Assembly: GCA_016215705.1 (NCBI GenBank)
Contig: JACRIR010000150.1
Location: forward strand, 1 to 64,000
Direction of reading: 5' to 3'
DNA length: 64,000 nt
From: Candidatus Poribacteria bacterium
Lineage (GTDB): Bacteria > Abyssobacteria > SURF-5
The position numbers were made by a program, and so were the translations under genes. The notes beneath the pieces were generated by a model. It did no database searches. It saw only the letters and a program-made list of their open reading frames with translations, and was not told the origin of the DNA. This document shows positions 42,450 through 54,023 of the stretch, piece by piece (position 1 is the stretch's first letter; each line of letters opens with the position of its first letter).

Positions 42450-42757
42450 CGCCAACTCCCCCTTTATCAAAGTTTGCATCAGAAAGCTTCAAATAGGCAA
42501 ATACTCTTCTTTCTCCCTGTTAGTCGCTTTGGCAAGCCGAAATATTCAAGAAAAAGACGGATTCTTCAAGAAAAACATTGAATTAAGCCACACGGCCGCC
42601 CGTTCGCACAGCATCAGGTTGCAGTTCCCGCCTCCACGCTATATAATTAACGACAAAGAATCTCTATTTCGGAGCCGACGGAGACCCGCTCTTATCGGCT
42701 CATTCTCATTATATGCCGGTCGGAGCGTCATTTCAAATGGCCGCGGCGGAGGCAACA

Positions 42758-44095
42758 ATGGAGGAAATGATGATGAGCCCATCATTTGATCGGACGATCA
42801 AGATCGAGGCTGACGTGGTTGTTGTGGGTACGGGCCCGGGTGGGGCAACCGTGGGGCGTGAGCTCGCGAAGGCGGGAAGACGCGTTGCGTTCGTGGAGCG
42901 GGGCCGCCATCCGGAACGGGTTGGCAACAGCCTTTCCGTCTTGAAGTATATAGACCGAGCGGGCCTCGTTTTTTCAAAAGAGGGTTTGAACGTTGTGCGT
43001 GCGCTCGCGACCGGCGGCTCGACACTGGTGTATACGGCTACTGCATGCCGACCCCCCGCATGGTTGAAGGAAAAATACGGCGTTGACATTACATATGAAG
43101 TGAATGAAGCGGAAGAGGAGCTGAAAGTGGGAACACTTCCCGATGAGCTTCTGGGACCCGCCAACTACAGGTTGATGTCTTCGGCCAACGACCTCGGTTA
43201 TGAGTGGGAGCCATTCAAGAAATTTATTGATCCCAAGAGATGCCTGCCGGGCTGTTCTGACTGCATTCTTGGTTGCAAGCGAGGCGCAAAGTGGACAGCC
43301 GCAGACTATGTGGCCGAAGCGGTCGGGCGGGGTGCCATCCTCCTAAACAGGGTCATGGTCAGAGAAGCCATTATCGAGGATGGCCGGGCGGTGGGAATCA
43401 GGGGAAGGGACGCCTCGAACACGCCTGTGGAAGTGCGCGCTCAGAGGGTCATCATTTCGGCCGGCGGTATGGGGACACCTGCGATCCTGCAGCGTTCCAC
43501 CATCTCTGAGGCTGGACAGGGATTCTTCTGTGACCCGCTGAGAATGGTTTACGGAGTTCCGCGCGACAAAGGAATCGGCACGGCATCGGCTCCGCAGATG
43601 TCCGTCGGCACCTACGAGCACCAGGCAGAAGACGGCTTCATACTCTCTCCGATAATCGAGCCGAAGGTTCTCTTCCCGCCCTCAGTAGGGCTGCGCAACC
43701 CGCGCTACCTGCCTAAGTGGATCAACTACGGGTCGATCCTGGGCATAATGGTCAAAATTCGCGACGACATGGGCGGGCGCATAAACCTCGACGGCTCTTT
43801 CTCAAAACCACTGACCCATGACGACCATCTGAAACTTGACAAAGGGACCCGCATCGCAGAGCGAATCCTCGAAAAGGCCGGGTGCGAGGTAAATGACATA
43901 TTCTACTCGATGGATAGAGGCGCGCATCCGGGAGGCACGGCGCGAATCGGCTTCGTCGTGGACAAGGATTTGAAAACCAGGATCGATAACCTTTATGTCT
44001 GTGACGCAAGTGTAATCCCCGAGCCGTGGGGGCTACCGCCGGTGCTTACCTGCATCGGATTGGGAAAGCGGCTTGCGCGACATCTCATGAATTAG
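42758..44095 (+). CDS. GMC-family FAD-dependent oxidoreductase
   Basis: ADVVVVGTGPGGATVGRELAKAGRRVAFVERG, C-terminal DNLYVCDASVIPEPWGLPPVLTCIGLGKRLA. Confidence 0.88.
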   Translation: MEEMMMSPSFDRTIKIEADVVVVGTGPGGATVGRELAKAGRRVAFVERGRHPERVGNSLSVLKYIDRAGLVFSKEGLNVVRALATGGSTLVYTATACRPPAWLKEKYGVDITYEVNEAEEELKVGTLPDELLGPANYRLMSSANDLGYEWEPFKKFIDPKRCLPGCSDCILGCKRGAKWTAADYVAEAVGRGAILLNRVMVREAIIEDGRAVGIRGRDASNTPVEVRAQRVIISAGGMGTPAILQRSTISEAGQGFFCDPLRMVYGVPRDKGIGTASAPQMSVGTYEHQAEDGFILSPIIEPKVLFPPSVGLRNPRYLPKWINYGSILGIMVKIRDDMGGRINLDGSFSKPLTHDDHLKLDKGTRIAERILEKAGCEVNDIFYSMDRGAHPGGTARIGFVVDKDLKTRIDNLYVCDASVIPEPWGLPPVLTCIGLGKRLARHLMN

Positions 44096-44106
44096 GTATC
44101 CAGATA

Positions 44107-44703
44107 GTGTCATTTAGTTCTTGCCTTTCTACGTCGAGATGGGCGTTTCTTGCAGACGACAAATGGTGCAGGACACTCCTGAAATACGGCCTATCTACGT
44201 GCATCGCAACAATACTACTCGCCTTGTTCGGCGGTGACCTCGCCAGATTAGCCGTGCTCGTCGGCTCTGCCGCTGCTTATGTGATTGTTCAAAGGAGAAG
44301 AGTCTACCCGTTTGGTCGCATCGGCGCATCCGGCGCCAAAGAAGAAGCAAGAGAGGACTCTTTCAGCGCGGAGTTGGAGCGGCATAAGAGGTCCGCCGCG
44401 AACATCGCCCTGGCCTGGTTTGCGCTCCTGCTGATGATAAGCGGGCTTCCCATGCTTATCTCTGACGCTCAAGGCTACTATTTCATCTTCGAGAGGGTTA
44501 CGAAGATATCAACTCTTGCTGTGCTTCTTGCGTCGTATCTTGGAAAGAATCAGGCTCTCTCCATGTATGGTCTCACATCGGCGTTGCGTGCAATTGACCA
44601 TGCAATCTTATCCTGTGTGTCCTTGTTCATGTCGATGACAGGAAGCGCATGCATGTACTGGCTCTTCATCCATTATCGAGCGGCTCGCGAGAAGGCTATG
44701 TGA
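44107..44703 (+). CDS. Hypothetical membrane protein (GTG start inferred)
   Basis: Open frame with four or more hydrophobic segments downstream of the GMC gene; the track start at 44026 overlaps GMC, in-frame GTG at 44107. Confidence 0.5.
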   Translation: MSFSSCLSTSRWAFLADDKWCRTLLKYGLSTCIATILLALFGGDLARLAVLVGSAAAYVIVQRRRVYPFGRIGASGAKEEAREDSFSAELERHKRSAANIALAWFALLLMISGLPMLISDAQGYYFIFERVTKISTLAVLLASYLGKNQALSMYGLTSALRAIDHAILSCVSLFMSMTGSACMYWLFIHYRAAREKAM

Positions 44704-44736
44704 ACATATTATGGGACGTCATGAAAGCAAAAAGGA

Positions 44737-46416
44737 ATGAATGGGGTCACTGACATCAACGTCGCCAGGATAAGAGCCGTCCACGTATTCGTGGTACCGC
44801 TTGTGCTTGCAGTGTTTGCCGTTCTCCACTTGCATGAGGAGTGGAAGGTCGCCGGCGCGTTCGGCTTCCCGCTCGATGACGCATGGATTCACTGCCAATT
44901 CGCGAGAAACCTGGCTCGCGGTCACGGTATGTCTTATAATCCCGGAGTCGCCATGTCAGGGTCAACTGCACCGCTCTGGACCTTTTTATTGGCGGGATCA
45001 TATTTTGTCAGTTCCAATCTCATCCTCACGTCGAAGGTGATGAGCCTCGTGCTCTATGCGCTAAGCAGCGTTCTGGTGTTCAAGATTCTTGTTTTCATTC
45101 TCGACGATGCACGCTTTGCCTTTCTTGGCGCGGTCTTTTTGGCGATGCTCGCCCGCCTGATGTGGGGAGCGCTTTCCGGCATGGAGATCATGCTATCGAC
45201 CTTTCTCACCGTGGGGGGAGTCTATCTTCATCTCATCTATCGCAGGGAAAGGGGGTTGAAACATTATGCGAGCACGGTGGCATTTGTCCTCGCTTCCCTG
45301 GCACGGCCGGAATCGATGCAATTAGTGTTTGTTGCGCTGGTTGACAGTTTCGTGCTCGGGCGTATCGAGAAAAGTGAGAGTATCGCCGAATTTGCCAAAC
45401 GGGCGGTGATCCACGTTCTTGTGTTTCTTCTTCTCTTGACACCGTATTTTGCTTTCAACTACGCCACGTCGGGCCAACCTTTCCCCAACACTTTCGCTGC
45501 AAAGACGAGCGCCGGACTGACGGTATTCCTGTCGCACCCGCAAGTGGGTGAACTCTGGAGAATGATTTTCCTGTATCCGCGATTGTATGTCGCAGGGCTC
45601 TTTAGTTTTTCATTCGACCAAAATATTCTCCTCTATTGGCTGATGTTCGTCGGGGCGACAAGAATCGTCATCAATTCATTCCGGCAAAAAACCGTGAACA
45701 AGGCGCTCATCGTTCCGCTTATCTTTGTTTCGTATCCTGTGTTCATGGGCATCGTCTCACCAAACCGGTCGACGATAACCTGGATGGTCAGGTACGTGGG
45801 GAACATGACTCCGCTCTACGTAATCATGGGAGTTGTCGGCTTGTATGAGTGTGTGCGCCTGCTGAAGACGGTGCTTGCGGAATTCTGGTTCAAGGAGGAA
45901 ACGGCGGAGAGAATCAAGCATGCGATTCTCTCGATCGCGGTCGTCATTCTGCTCATCTCGCTCTCGACCGAGGAGTATGTGAACTCGCGGTTTTATGCGC
46001 TCGGAGTGAATAATATCAACTCGATGCAGGTGAAGATCGGCAAATGGTTTCATGAAAACTCGCCGCCCGACACGCTCCTCGCCATCAACGACATAGGCGC
46101 AATCGCCTATTTTTCCGAGCGGGAGGTCCTGGATCTTGTGGGCCTTATTACGCCCGAAGTCTTGCCTTATCGAACAAAGCAAGACGGAATCTTCGAGTTT
46201 GTCGCTCTTAAGAAACCCGCCTACGTTATCATTTTCGACGAATGGTTCCCTGGCCTGTCCGACCACAAGGAGTTGACCCGGCTCTTCGATGTCTCGCTGG
46301 AAACCAATGCAGTATGCGGCAAATCGGTGATGGTTATATATGAGACTGAGTGGAGAAGGAAGCGACCTTCAACGACGGCAGAGGCGTCTTTGCAGGAGAA
46401 AGAGCATAGTTTCTGA
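44737..46416 (+). CDS. GT-C-like multi-TM glycosyltransferase-type protein
   Basis: FPLDDAWIHCQFARNLARGHGMSYNPGVAMSGSTAPLWTFLLA resembles the 'DDAYI..RYARNLA.G.G...NPGE...G.T.PLW' signature of GT-C proteins; multi-TM. Confidence 0.7.
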   Translation: MNGVTDINVARIRAVHVFVVPLVLAVFAVLHLHEEWKVAGAFGFPLDDAWIHCQFARNLARGHGMSYNPGVAMSGSTAPLWTFLLAGSYFVSSNLILTSKVMSLVLYALSSVLVFKILVFILDDARFAFLGAVFLAMLARLMWGALSGMEIMLSTFLTVGGVYLHLIYRRERGLKHYASTVAFVLASLARPESMQLVFVALVDSFVLGRIEKSESIAEFAKRAVIHVLVFLLLLTPYFAFNYATSGQPFPNTFAAKTSAGLTVFLSHPQVGELWRMIFLYPRLYVAGLFSFSFDQNILLYWLMFVGATRIVINSFRQKTVNKALIVPLIFVSYPVFMGIVSPNRSTITWMVRYVGNMTPLYVIMGVVGLYECVRLLKTVLAEFWFKEETAERIKHAILSIAVVILLISLSTEEYVNSRFYALGVNNINSMQVKIGKWFHENSPPDTLLAINDIGAIAYFSEREVLDLVGLITPEVLPYRTKQDGIFEFVALKKPAYVIIFDEWFPGLSDHKELTRLFDVSLETNAVCGKSVMVIYETEWRRKRPSTTAEASLQEKEHSF

Positions 46417-46471
46417 TACTGCGTAAAAGCGAAGTTTGTGGCACTGTTCCTTCCGCAACCGTAAAATGCAA

Positions 46472-46511
46472 CAAGGGGCTCAGTTCCGCAGAAGCGGGAC
46501 CGAACCCCTTG
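46472..46511. terminator. Hairpin between convergent genes, candidate bidirectional terminator
   Basis: caaggggctcagttccgc-agaa-gcgggaccgaaccccttg inverted repeat in the 150 bp gap between convergent CDSs. Confidence 0.7.
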
Positions 46512-46565
46512 CTAGTTTCTGATTCCAGTCAATTCAAGAGCGGGATGACTGATTCAAATGCGCGC

Positions 46566-48260
<1,695 letters not shown>

Positions 48261-48278
48261 GTGGACCTCCAAGAGTAT

Positions 48279-48566
48279 TTATTCCAGAATCGCAAGTATG
48301 TCTTTCTCGCTGAAAATCAGGTACTCCTCGCCTTCGATCTTGACCTCGTTTCCTGAGTACTTGCTAAACAGAATCTTGTCACCGACCTTCACGCTGAGAG
48401 GCGAAATTTCGCCGCTCTTCAGTCTTTTTCCGGTCCCGATTGCGACCACTTTACCTTCCTGCGGCTTTTCCTTTGCAGTATCGGGCAGGAACAGTCCGCC
48501 GGTAGTTTTTCCTTTGGCTTCGAGAACCTGGACGACGACATTGTCTTTGAGAGGTTTGAATTTCAT
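48279..48566 (-). CDS. groES: Co-chaperonin GroES
   Basis: MKFKPLKDNVVVQVLEAKGKTTGGLFLPDTAKEKPQEGKVVAIGTGKRL... full length 95 aa. Confidence 0.97.
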   Translation of the reverse strand: MKFKPLKDNVVVQVLEAKGKTTGGLFLPDTAKEKPQEGKVVAIGTGKRLKSGEISPLSVKVGDKILFSKYSGNEVKIEGEEYLIFSEKDILAILE

Positions 48567-48620
48567 CTTACGCTTTCCCTCCTTTGGCTATCATGGAGAT
48601 TAGTAGGGATATCGGGCCTG

Positions 48621-48647
48621 CTAGCACTCACCTTGATCGAGTGCCAA
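48621..48647 (-). promoter_or_regulatory. CIRCE operator (HrcA binding site) upstream of groES-groEL
   Basis: ctagcactc-N9-gagtgccaa versus consensus TTAGCACTC-N9-GAGTGCTAA, about 55 bp upstream of groES. Confidence 0.92.
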
Positions 48648-49282
48648 CGAGCGGCATAATAATACAATTCTGCCTGAAAATCAATCAGAACTATTCAGTA
48701 ATATAGCACTATAAAGAGATATTTCGCACTTATTAGCGTGTAACAGCCGTATTCCGATGTGACAACAGCCCACACGGCGCGGCATGGCCGCAACTAACCA
48801 AATCCCGGGGAAACAGTCTCCGCAGGGCAAAGGGAGCGATGACATGAACTGTGCACCCATAAGGTTTCTTGATCGGAGCCTGTCGGGGGACTCGTAATTC
48901 ATTGCTTCGCTGTAACTTACGTGCGCAAGGCTCGCCTAAGGAATCACGACAGAGATTCAAGAGGTTAGAGCAGCGAGCACGACAGAGTTATCCACATTAT
49001 CTTTTCCGATATCGCGCCAAGTATCGATGTTTTCCACATTATCCACCATCCGTAAGCCCAAAACGGGAAATAGGTCTCGATCCCATGTCGTTATCCTATA
49101 TCAACTAAGGATTTACACCAACCTTGTCGGCAAGCGACTGAGGGCTGGACTGCGGAAGAACTGTTGATTACACGGGGAAAACCGAATCTGCAGGGAATTG
49201 CGCCCCCGGTCGACTGATTGCCGGTGTGAGTTTATTTGCTAACAAAGACGTGCAATTGGCATTTACGCCAATCTGGATCAGG

Positions 49283-50137
49283 TTATCTGCCTTCGGCAAT
49301 AAGGAGTGTAAGTCGGATGAAGCCCTCGATGGGGATGACCTCAGCGCGAGAGTCAGGCGAGATGCCGCTGGTGCGAAGCACTTGTTCTAGAACCTCTTTG
49401 TCCGGGAGCGATGGGAATGTCCGGGCGAGCGCATTTATTACTTTTTTCCGGCGCTGGGCGAACGCTGCGTTGACTATTTCGAAGAAAACTATCCGTTCCC
49501 TTTGGCCGAGCAGTGGTTCCTTCCTGATTGCAAGGTGTACAATGGCGGATTTTACCTTGGGTTCAGGCTGGAAGCATTTGGGGGAAACCGTGCGCGCAAG
49601 GCGGGGGAACGCGTAGAGCTGGCAGGCTATGGACAGGATGCCATAGTTCTTGCCACCTGGCCGCGCAACGATTCGGTCCGCCACCTCTTTTTGCACCATG
49701 ACAGTGAGGGATTCAAATCGGGCGTCGCTCTCGAGGAAACGCATCAACACGGGTGAAGTGATGTAGAAAGGAAGGTTCGAGACCATCTTCAGAGATTCCG
49801 GCGGACGACAAAAGCGGCAGATAAGTTCATTGGCGCGATGGTTCAGGATGTCGCCAATGAATATTGTGACGTGTGGGCTGTTCTCGAATCTCTCGTGGAG
49901 AGCCGGCTCGAAGGCGCGGTCTGTCTCTATGGCGAGCACTTCGCGCGCCCTATCGGCGAGCACTTCGGTGAGATCCCCGAGCCCTGCGCCAACCTCAATG
50001 ACGGAGTCTTCGGAGCCGACGCAGGCTACGTCCGCCATCTTACGGTTGATGTTGGGATCGAGCAAGAGGTTTTGCCCGAGGGACCTTTTTAATCTGATGT
50101 CGTATTTCTTCAGGAGTTCTACGGAGCGCAGTTTCAT
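49283..50137 (-). CDS. rsmA: 16S rRNA (adenine1518/1519-N6)-dimethyltransferase
   Basis: KRSLGQNLLLDPNINRKMADVA, VIEVGAGLGDLTEVLADRAREVLAIETD, VSNLPFYITSPVLMRFL. Confidence 0.96.
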   Translation of the reverse strand: MKLRSVELLKKYDIRLKRSLGQNLLLDPNINRKMADVACVGSEDSVIEVGAGLGDLTEVLADRAREVLAIETDRAFEPALHERFENSPHVTIFIGDILNHRANELICRFCRPPESLKMVSNLPFYITSPVLMRFLESDARFESLTVMVQKEVADRIVARPGGKNYGILSIACQLYAFPRLARTVSPKCFQPEPKVKSAIVHLAIRKEPLLGQRERIVFFEIVNAAFAQRRKKVINALARTFPSLPDKEVLEQVLRTSGISPDSRAEVIPIEGFIRLTLLIAEGR

Positions 50138-50262
50138 TTGGACTCTCTTATTCTTATCATTTCCGAATAAGCGGGAATCCGGACAATCCGGCGTGGGAAC
50201 GACAAAGAAAAGCCCTTTCGCATTACATTTCTCTTTTTCCTATGACGAGAAACCAGAACTCT

Positions 50263-51246
50263 TTATTTGGAGAGCCGAACCGCGAGTTTGATTGCCTGAA
50301 CGAGGCTCTTCTCGGAAGCGATCCCCTTGCCGGCAATATCGTATGCCGTGCCATGATCAACGGAAGTGCGGACAAACGGCAGGCCGAGAGTGATATTCAC
50401 GCCTTCGTCGAAGGCAACCATCTTGAAGGGCGCGAGCGCCTGGTCGTGATACATAGCGACCACGAGGTCATAAGCGCGATTGTACGCCGAGTAGAAGAGG
50501 CTGTCGGCTGGAAGGGGGCCGTTCGCGTCGACGCCCCGCTTTCGCGCCTGTCTAACCGCCGGCTCCACAATGCGCGAGTCTTCGTCACCAAAGGCGCCGT
50601 CCTCGCCCGCGTGCGGATTCAGAGCAGTGACTCCGACGCGCGGCTTGGGAAAGCCTAACTTTTTAAGTGAGTCGTTCGCGAGGAGAATGACGGAAAGAAT
50701 CTGTTCGCTGCTAATCGCGAAAGCGACTTCTTTCAGAGGCAGGTGAGTAGTGACGAGAACAACCTTCAACCGCTTGCTCCAGAACATCATTGCGAAAGAG
50801 CGCGTGCTCGTCATTTCCGCTAGATACTCGGTGTGCCCGACAAAAGCGCGGAAACCCGCCATACGGATGGCTGCCTTGCTCACGGGGGCCGTCACAAGAG
50901 CATCTATTTCGCCCCGGAGGGCTGCCCGGGTCGCCCCCTCCAGATAAGCAAGAGCCGCTTTCCCCGAAGCCGCGCTCGTCTCGCCGACACGAATATGCGG
51001 CGAGGTTTCCACTTCGACGACATCGATCGTTCCGAACTTGAATGCGGCCTCGACGGGTGACCGAACGGAGTGGAATTGCCTCCCGATCGCGGCATGTAGA
51101 CTAAGACCGGTGAGAAAACCGGCAGTTCCGAAAACCAGGGGACTACACATCGCTTGGATTCGGGGGTTTCGGAGAGCCTTGTAGATGACCTCGGGGCCGA
51201 TTCCGGCGGGGTCGCCCATCGTAATTCCGATAACTGGCCTGGTCAA
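50263..51246 (-). CDS. pdxA: 4-hydroxythreonine-4-phosphate dehydrogenase
   Basis: MTRPVIGITMGDPAGIGPEVIYKAL, ALNPHAGEDGAFGDED, YHDQALAPFKMVAFDEGVNITLGLPFVRTSVDHGTAYDIAGKG. Confidence 0.97.
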   Translation of the reverse strand: MTRPVIGITMGDPAGIGPEVIYKALRNPRIQAMCSPLVFGTAGFLTGLSLHAAIGRQFHSVRSPVEAAFKFGTIDVVEVETSPHIRVGETSAASGKAALAYLEGATRAALRGEIDALVTAPVSKAAIRMAGFRAFVGHTEYLAEMTSTRSFAMMFWSKRLKVVLVTTHLPLKEVAFAISSEQILSVILLANDSLKKLGFPKPRVGVTALNPHAGEDGAFGDEDSRIVEPAVRQARKRGVDANGPLPADSLFYSAYNRAYDLVVAMYHDQALAPFKMVAFDEGVNITLGLPFVRTSVDHGTAYDIAGKGIASEKSLVQAIKLAVRLSK

Positions 51247-52001
51247 TTGGATTGCCTTCTTTGCGCAAACAGGGCGCGGACTCGTTCGAGATCGGCGAGG
51301 GTCTCGACGCTTATGGACTCATAGTTTGTTGTGAGCGCTTTGATGCGGACTCCGGCCTCGAGGGCGCGGAGTTGCTCGAGCCTTTCCGTCAGCTCGAGCG
51401 CGGACTGCGGCATTCTTGAGAACTCGAGGAGAAAATCGCGCCTGAACGAATACATCCCTACGTGTTTGAAAACCGGCCAGCATTTCCCGGGCGTCTCGAA
51501 TTCGGACCGGTTGAGATAAGGGATGGGCGCGCGGGAGAAATATAGCGCATAATCATCTTTGTCGCAGACCACTCGAGCGTTGTTTGGGTTCACAAAGCCC
51601 TCATACGAATCGATCTGTCTCTTCAGGGTTCCCATCTTTATCGAAGGATTTTCAAACATCATGTTTATCAGAAGATCGACCGCTGCCGGGTCGACAAAGG
51701 GCTCATCGCCTTGCACGTTTACGTACACATCGGCATCCGTTTTCAGCGCCACCTCGGCCATGCGATCAGTGCCGGAATTGTGTTGCGGAGATGTCATTAC
51801 TACCTTGCTCCCGAAGCGTTCGCATGCCTGCTTGATTCGCTCGTCGTCCGTCGCGATCAGGCAGTCGGATGCCTTCTGAGAGAGGCGGGCGCGGTCATAC
51901 ACATGTTGAACCAGCGGCTTGCCTTCGATCTCGGCCAGGGCTTTTCCCGGCAGACGGGTGGAGCCATAGCGTGCGGGTATGACAACAATTGCCTTTTGCA
52001 T
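51243..52001 (-). CDS. kdsB: 3-deoxy-manno-octulosonate cytidylyltransferase
   Basis: VIPARYGSTRLPGKALAEIEGKPLVQHVYDRA, NVQGDEPFVDPAAVDLLI, KHVGMYSFRRDFLLEF. Confidence 0.97.
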   Translation of the reverse strand: MQKAIVVIPARYGSTRLPGKALAEIEGKPLVQHVYDRARLSQKASDCLIATDDERIKQACERFGSKVVMTSPQHNSGTDRMAEVALKTDADVYVNVQGDEPFVDPAAVDLLINMMFENPSIKMGTLKRQIDSYEGFVNPNNARVVCDKDDYALYFSRAPIPYLNRSEFETPGKCWPVFKHVGMYSFRRDFLLEFSRMPQSALELTERLEQLRALEAGVRIKALTTNYESISVETLADLERVRALFAQRRQSN

Positions 52002-52166
52002 GTCAGAATCTCACCCATGGAATTGCGCAAACAAATTCGCACCTACAAAACAAGAGAAAAAGGGAATGACTGCTTCATGCTCAGAGTCTCTGCTTTTCCA
52101 ACCGGGAACCCTTCTGATCCCTTTTGACCTTTTCCTTATTGCTCCCTTGTTCTTTACCCTTTCGTC

Positions 52167-54023
52167 TCAGCTTTTCGCGACCTCGACCGACACGGGTTCG
52201 GGGGGAGCGAGGAATTGCTTGTCGTAGAGGCCTCTGTATATTGCGCTTGTCGCGTAAAGGCTCGCATGCGGGCCCACTGCCTCGATATGCCCCTTGTCGA
52301 GCACCACTATCTTGTCCGCGTTTTGGATTGTTGACAGGCGATGCGCGATTACAAAGGTGGTGCGTCCCTTGATCAGCCGCGCGATGGCCTCCTGAATCAA
52401 GGATTCGCTTTTGCTGTCAAGCGACGAGGTGGCCTCGTCGAGCACGAATATGGCCGGGTTCTTAAGTATTGTGCGCGCGATCGCAAGTCTCTGACGTTGA
52501 CCACCCGACAAGAGCATGCCTCTCTCTCCTATCATTGTGTCGTAACCGTCGGACAACTCTTCTATGAACTCGTGCGCATTCGCAGCTTTGGCCGCCTCGA
52601 CGATCTCCTCTCGTGAATAATCTCTTCTGCCAAAGGAGATGTTATTTGCGACTGTGTCGTTGAAGAGAATGGTCTCTTGCGTGACGAGCCCGATTTGCGA
52701 GCGAAGCGAGGACTGTTTGACCGACCGGATGTCCATGCCGTCGATGCGAATGCCTCCCTCAGAGACGTCGTAGAAGCGAAGCAGCAGATTGATGAGGGTT
52801 GTCTTGCCGGCGCCGCTGAAGCCCACGAGCGCGATAGTTTCACCCGGCCGAGTCTCGAAGTCCACACAATTGACAACCGTGTTCTTGCCGTCGTAGCTGA
52901 AACTGATATGATCGAAGACAACCTCTCCCCTGATGGGAGGCATATCCGCCGCGTCGGGAGGGTCTTTGATTCCCGGCAACTTATCCATGAATTCGAATAC
53001 GCGCACGGCTCCCGCAAGGCTCGCCTGTATCTCACCCACTGCCTTGGATAACGTCCGCAGAGGATTCAAGACCGAGCCGAGCGCCGCATAGAACGTAAGG
53101 AAACCGCTTATCGACATCTTGCCCGACAACACGTCGCGCCCGCCGAGAAGGATAAATAAGGCGACAGCGAGGGCAGCTATGATCTCGACGAGGGGCGCCA
53201 TGAGTTCGCGCGCCTGGACGGCGCGCATGGTGTTTTTCAAGAGCCGTCCGTTCTCGGCGCGGAACCGCTCGCGCTCGTAGTTCTCCATCACGAACGATTT
53301 TATTATTTTGATGCCGAAGAGCGATTCTTGAAGGAGGGAGAGAATATTGGCCGTGTTGCGGAGACTCTTGCGCGTATTCTTTTTGACGCGGCGCCCGAAC
53401 TGGCTGACGGCGTAGCCAAATACGGGCAATCCTACGACGGCTATGGTTGCAAGCCTGGGATTCAGGACGAAAGCGATAATGAGGGCCGCCGTTATGTTGA
53501 GCGGCTCAAGAACCATCTTGTCGAGGATAATCACGGCGCCGCGCTGAATCAAGGCGGCATCGTTATTCAAAACGGAAATCGTGTTGCCGACTCCCTGTTG
53601 CGTGAAGAAGGACAATGATTGGTTCATGATCCTATCATGTAACTGAACGACGATGTCCATGCGTATCCGATTTGCCAAGTATGCGGCAGTATAGCCCTGC
53701 ACGAATTTAAAGACGGCGCGAAGGCACGCGAGGACAACGATTACCAGCACAATCATGATGAGCAGATCAGATTTGTCGCGATCCAGCAGGCTCTGGATTC
53801 CGTTGAGCAACGCGCCGCCATACTCTGTGTTCATGAACGGCAAGTTCCGGTAGGCATCGAGGTCAAATTTGCCAAAGAGCAGGTCGCCAGCAGGCAGGAT
53901 GCCGCCGATGGCCCCGGCGAAGGAACTCGCCACGAGCAAAGAGCTGAGAACCGTCAGGAGAACCAGCCACTTGTATGGCTTGAGATACGAAAGGATTCTG
54001 AGATATTTTCTTAGGTCGTTCAT
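52167..54023 (-). CDS. msbA: ABC transporter/lipid flippase, MsbA-like
   Basis: ABC TM region plus VGFSGAGKTTLINLLLRFYD, LSGGQRQRLAIARTILKNPAIFVLDEATSSLD. Confidence 0.9.
   Translation of the reverse strand: MNDLRKYLRILSYLKPYKWLVLLTVLSSLLVASSFAGAIGGILPAGDLLFGKFDLDAYRNLPFMNTEYGGALLNGIQSLLDRDKSDLLIMIVLVIVVLACLRAVFKFVQGYTAAYLANRIRMDIVVQLHDRIMNQSLSFFTQQGVGNTISVLNNDAALIQRGAVIILDKMVLEPLNITAALIIAFVLNPRLATIAVVGLPVFGYAVSQFGRRVKKNTRKSLRNTANILSLLQESLFGIKIIKSFVMENYERERFRAENGRLLKNTMRAVQARELMAPLVEIIAALAVALFILLGGRDVLSGKMSISGFLTFYAALGSVLNPLRTLSKAVGEIQASLAGAVRVFEFMDKLPGIKDPPDAADMPPIRGEVVFDHISFSYDGKNTVVNCVDFETRPGETIALVGFSGAGKTTLINLLLRFYDVSEGGIRIDGMDIRSVKQSSLRSQIGLVTQETILFNDTVANNISFGRRDYSREEIVEAAKAANAHEFIEELSDGYDTMIGERGMLLSGGQRQRLAIARTILKNPAIFVLDEATSSLDSKSESLIQEAIARLIKGRTTFVIAHRLSTIQNADKIVVLDKGHIEAVGPHASLYATSAIYRGLYDKQFLAPPEPVSVEVAKS

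Noticed and set aside
48650-49282. Claim that this spacer is oriC
   Set aside because: Only three DnaA-like boxes; flanking genes are co-directional and the window's gene polarity is convergent, opposite to what an origin usually shows; kept only as a DnaA-box finding.
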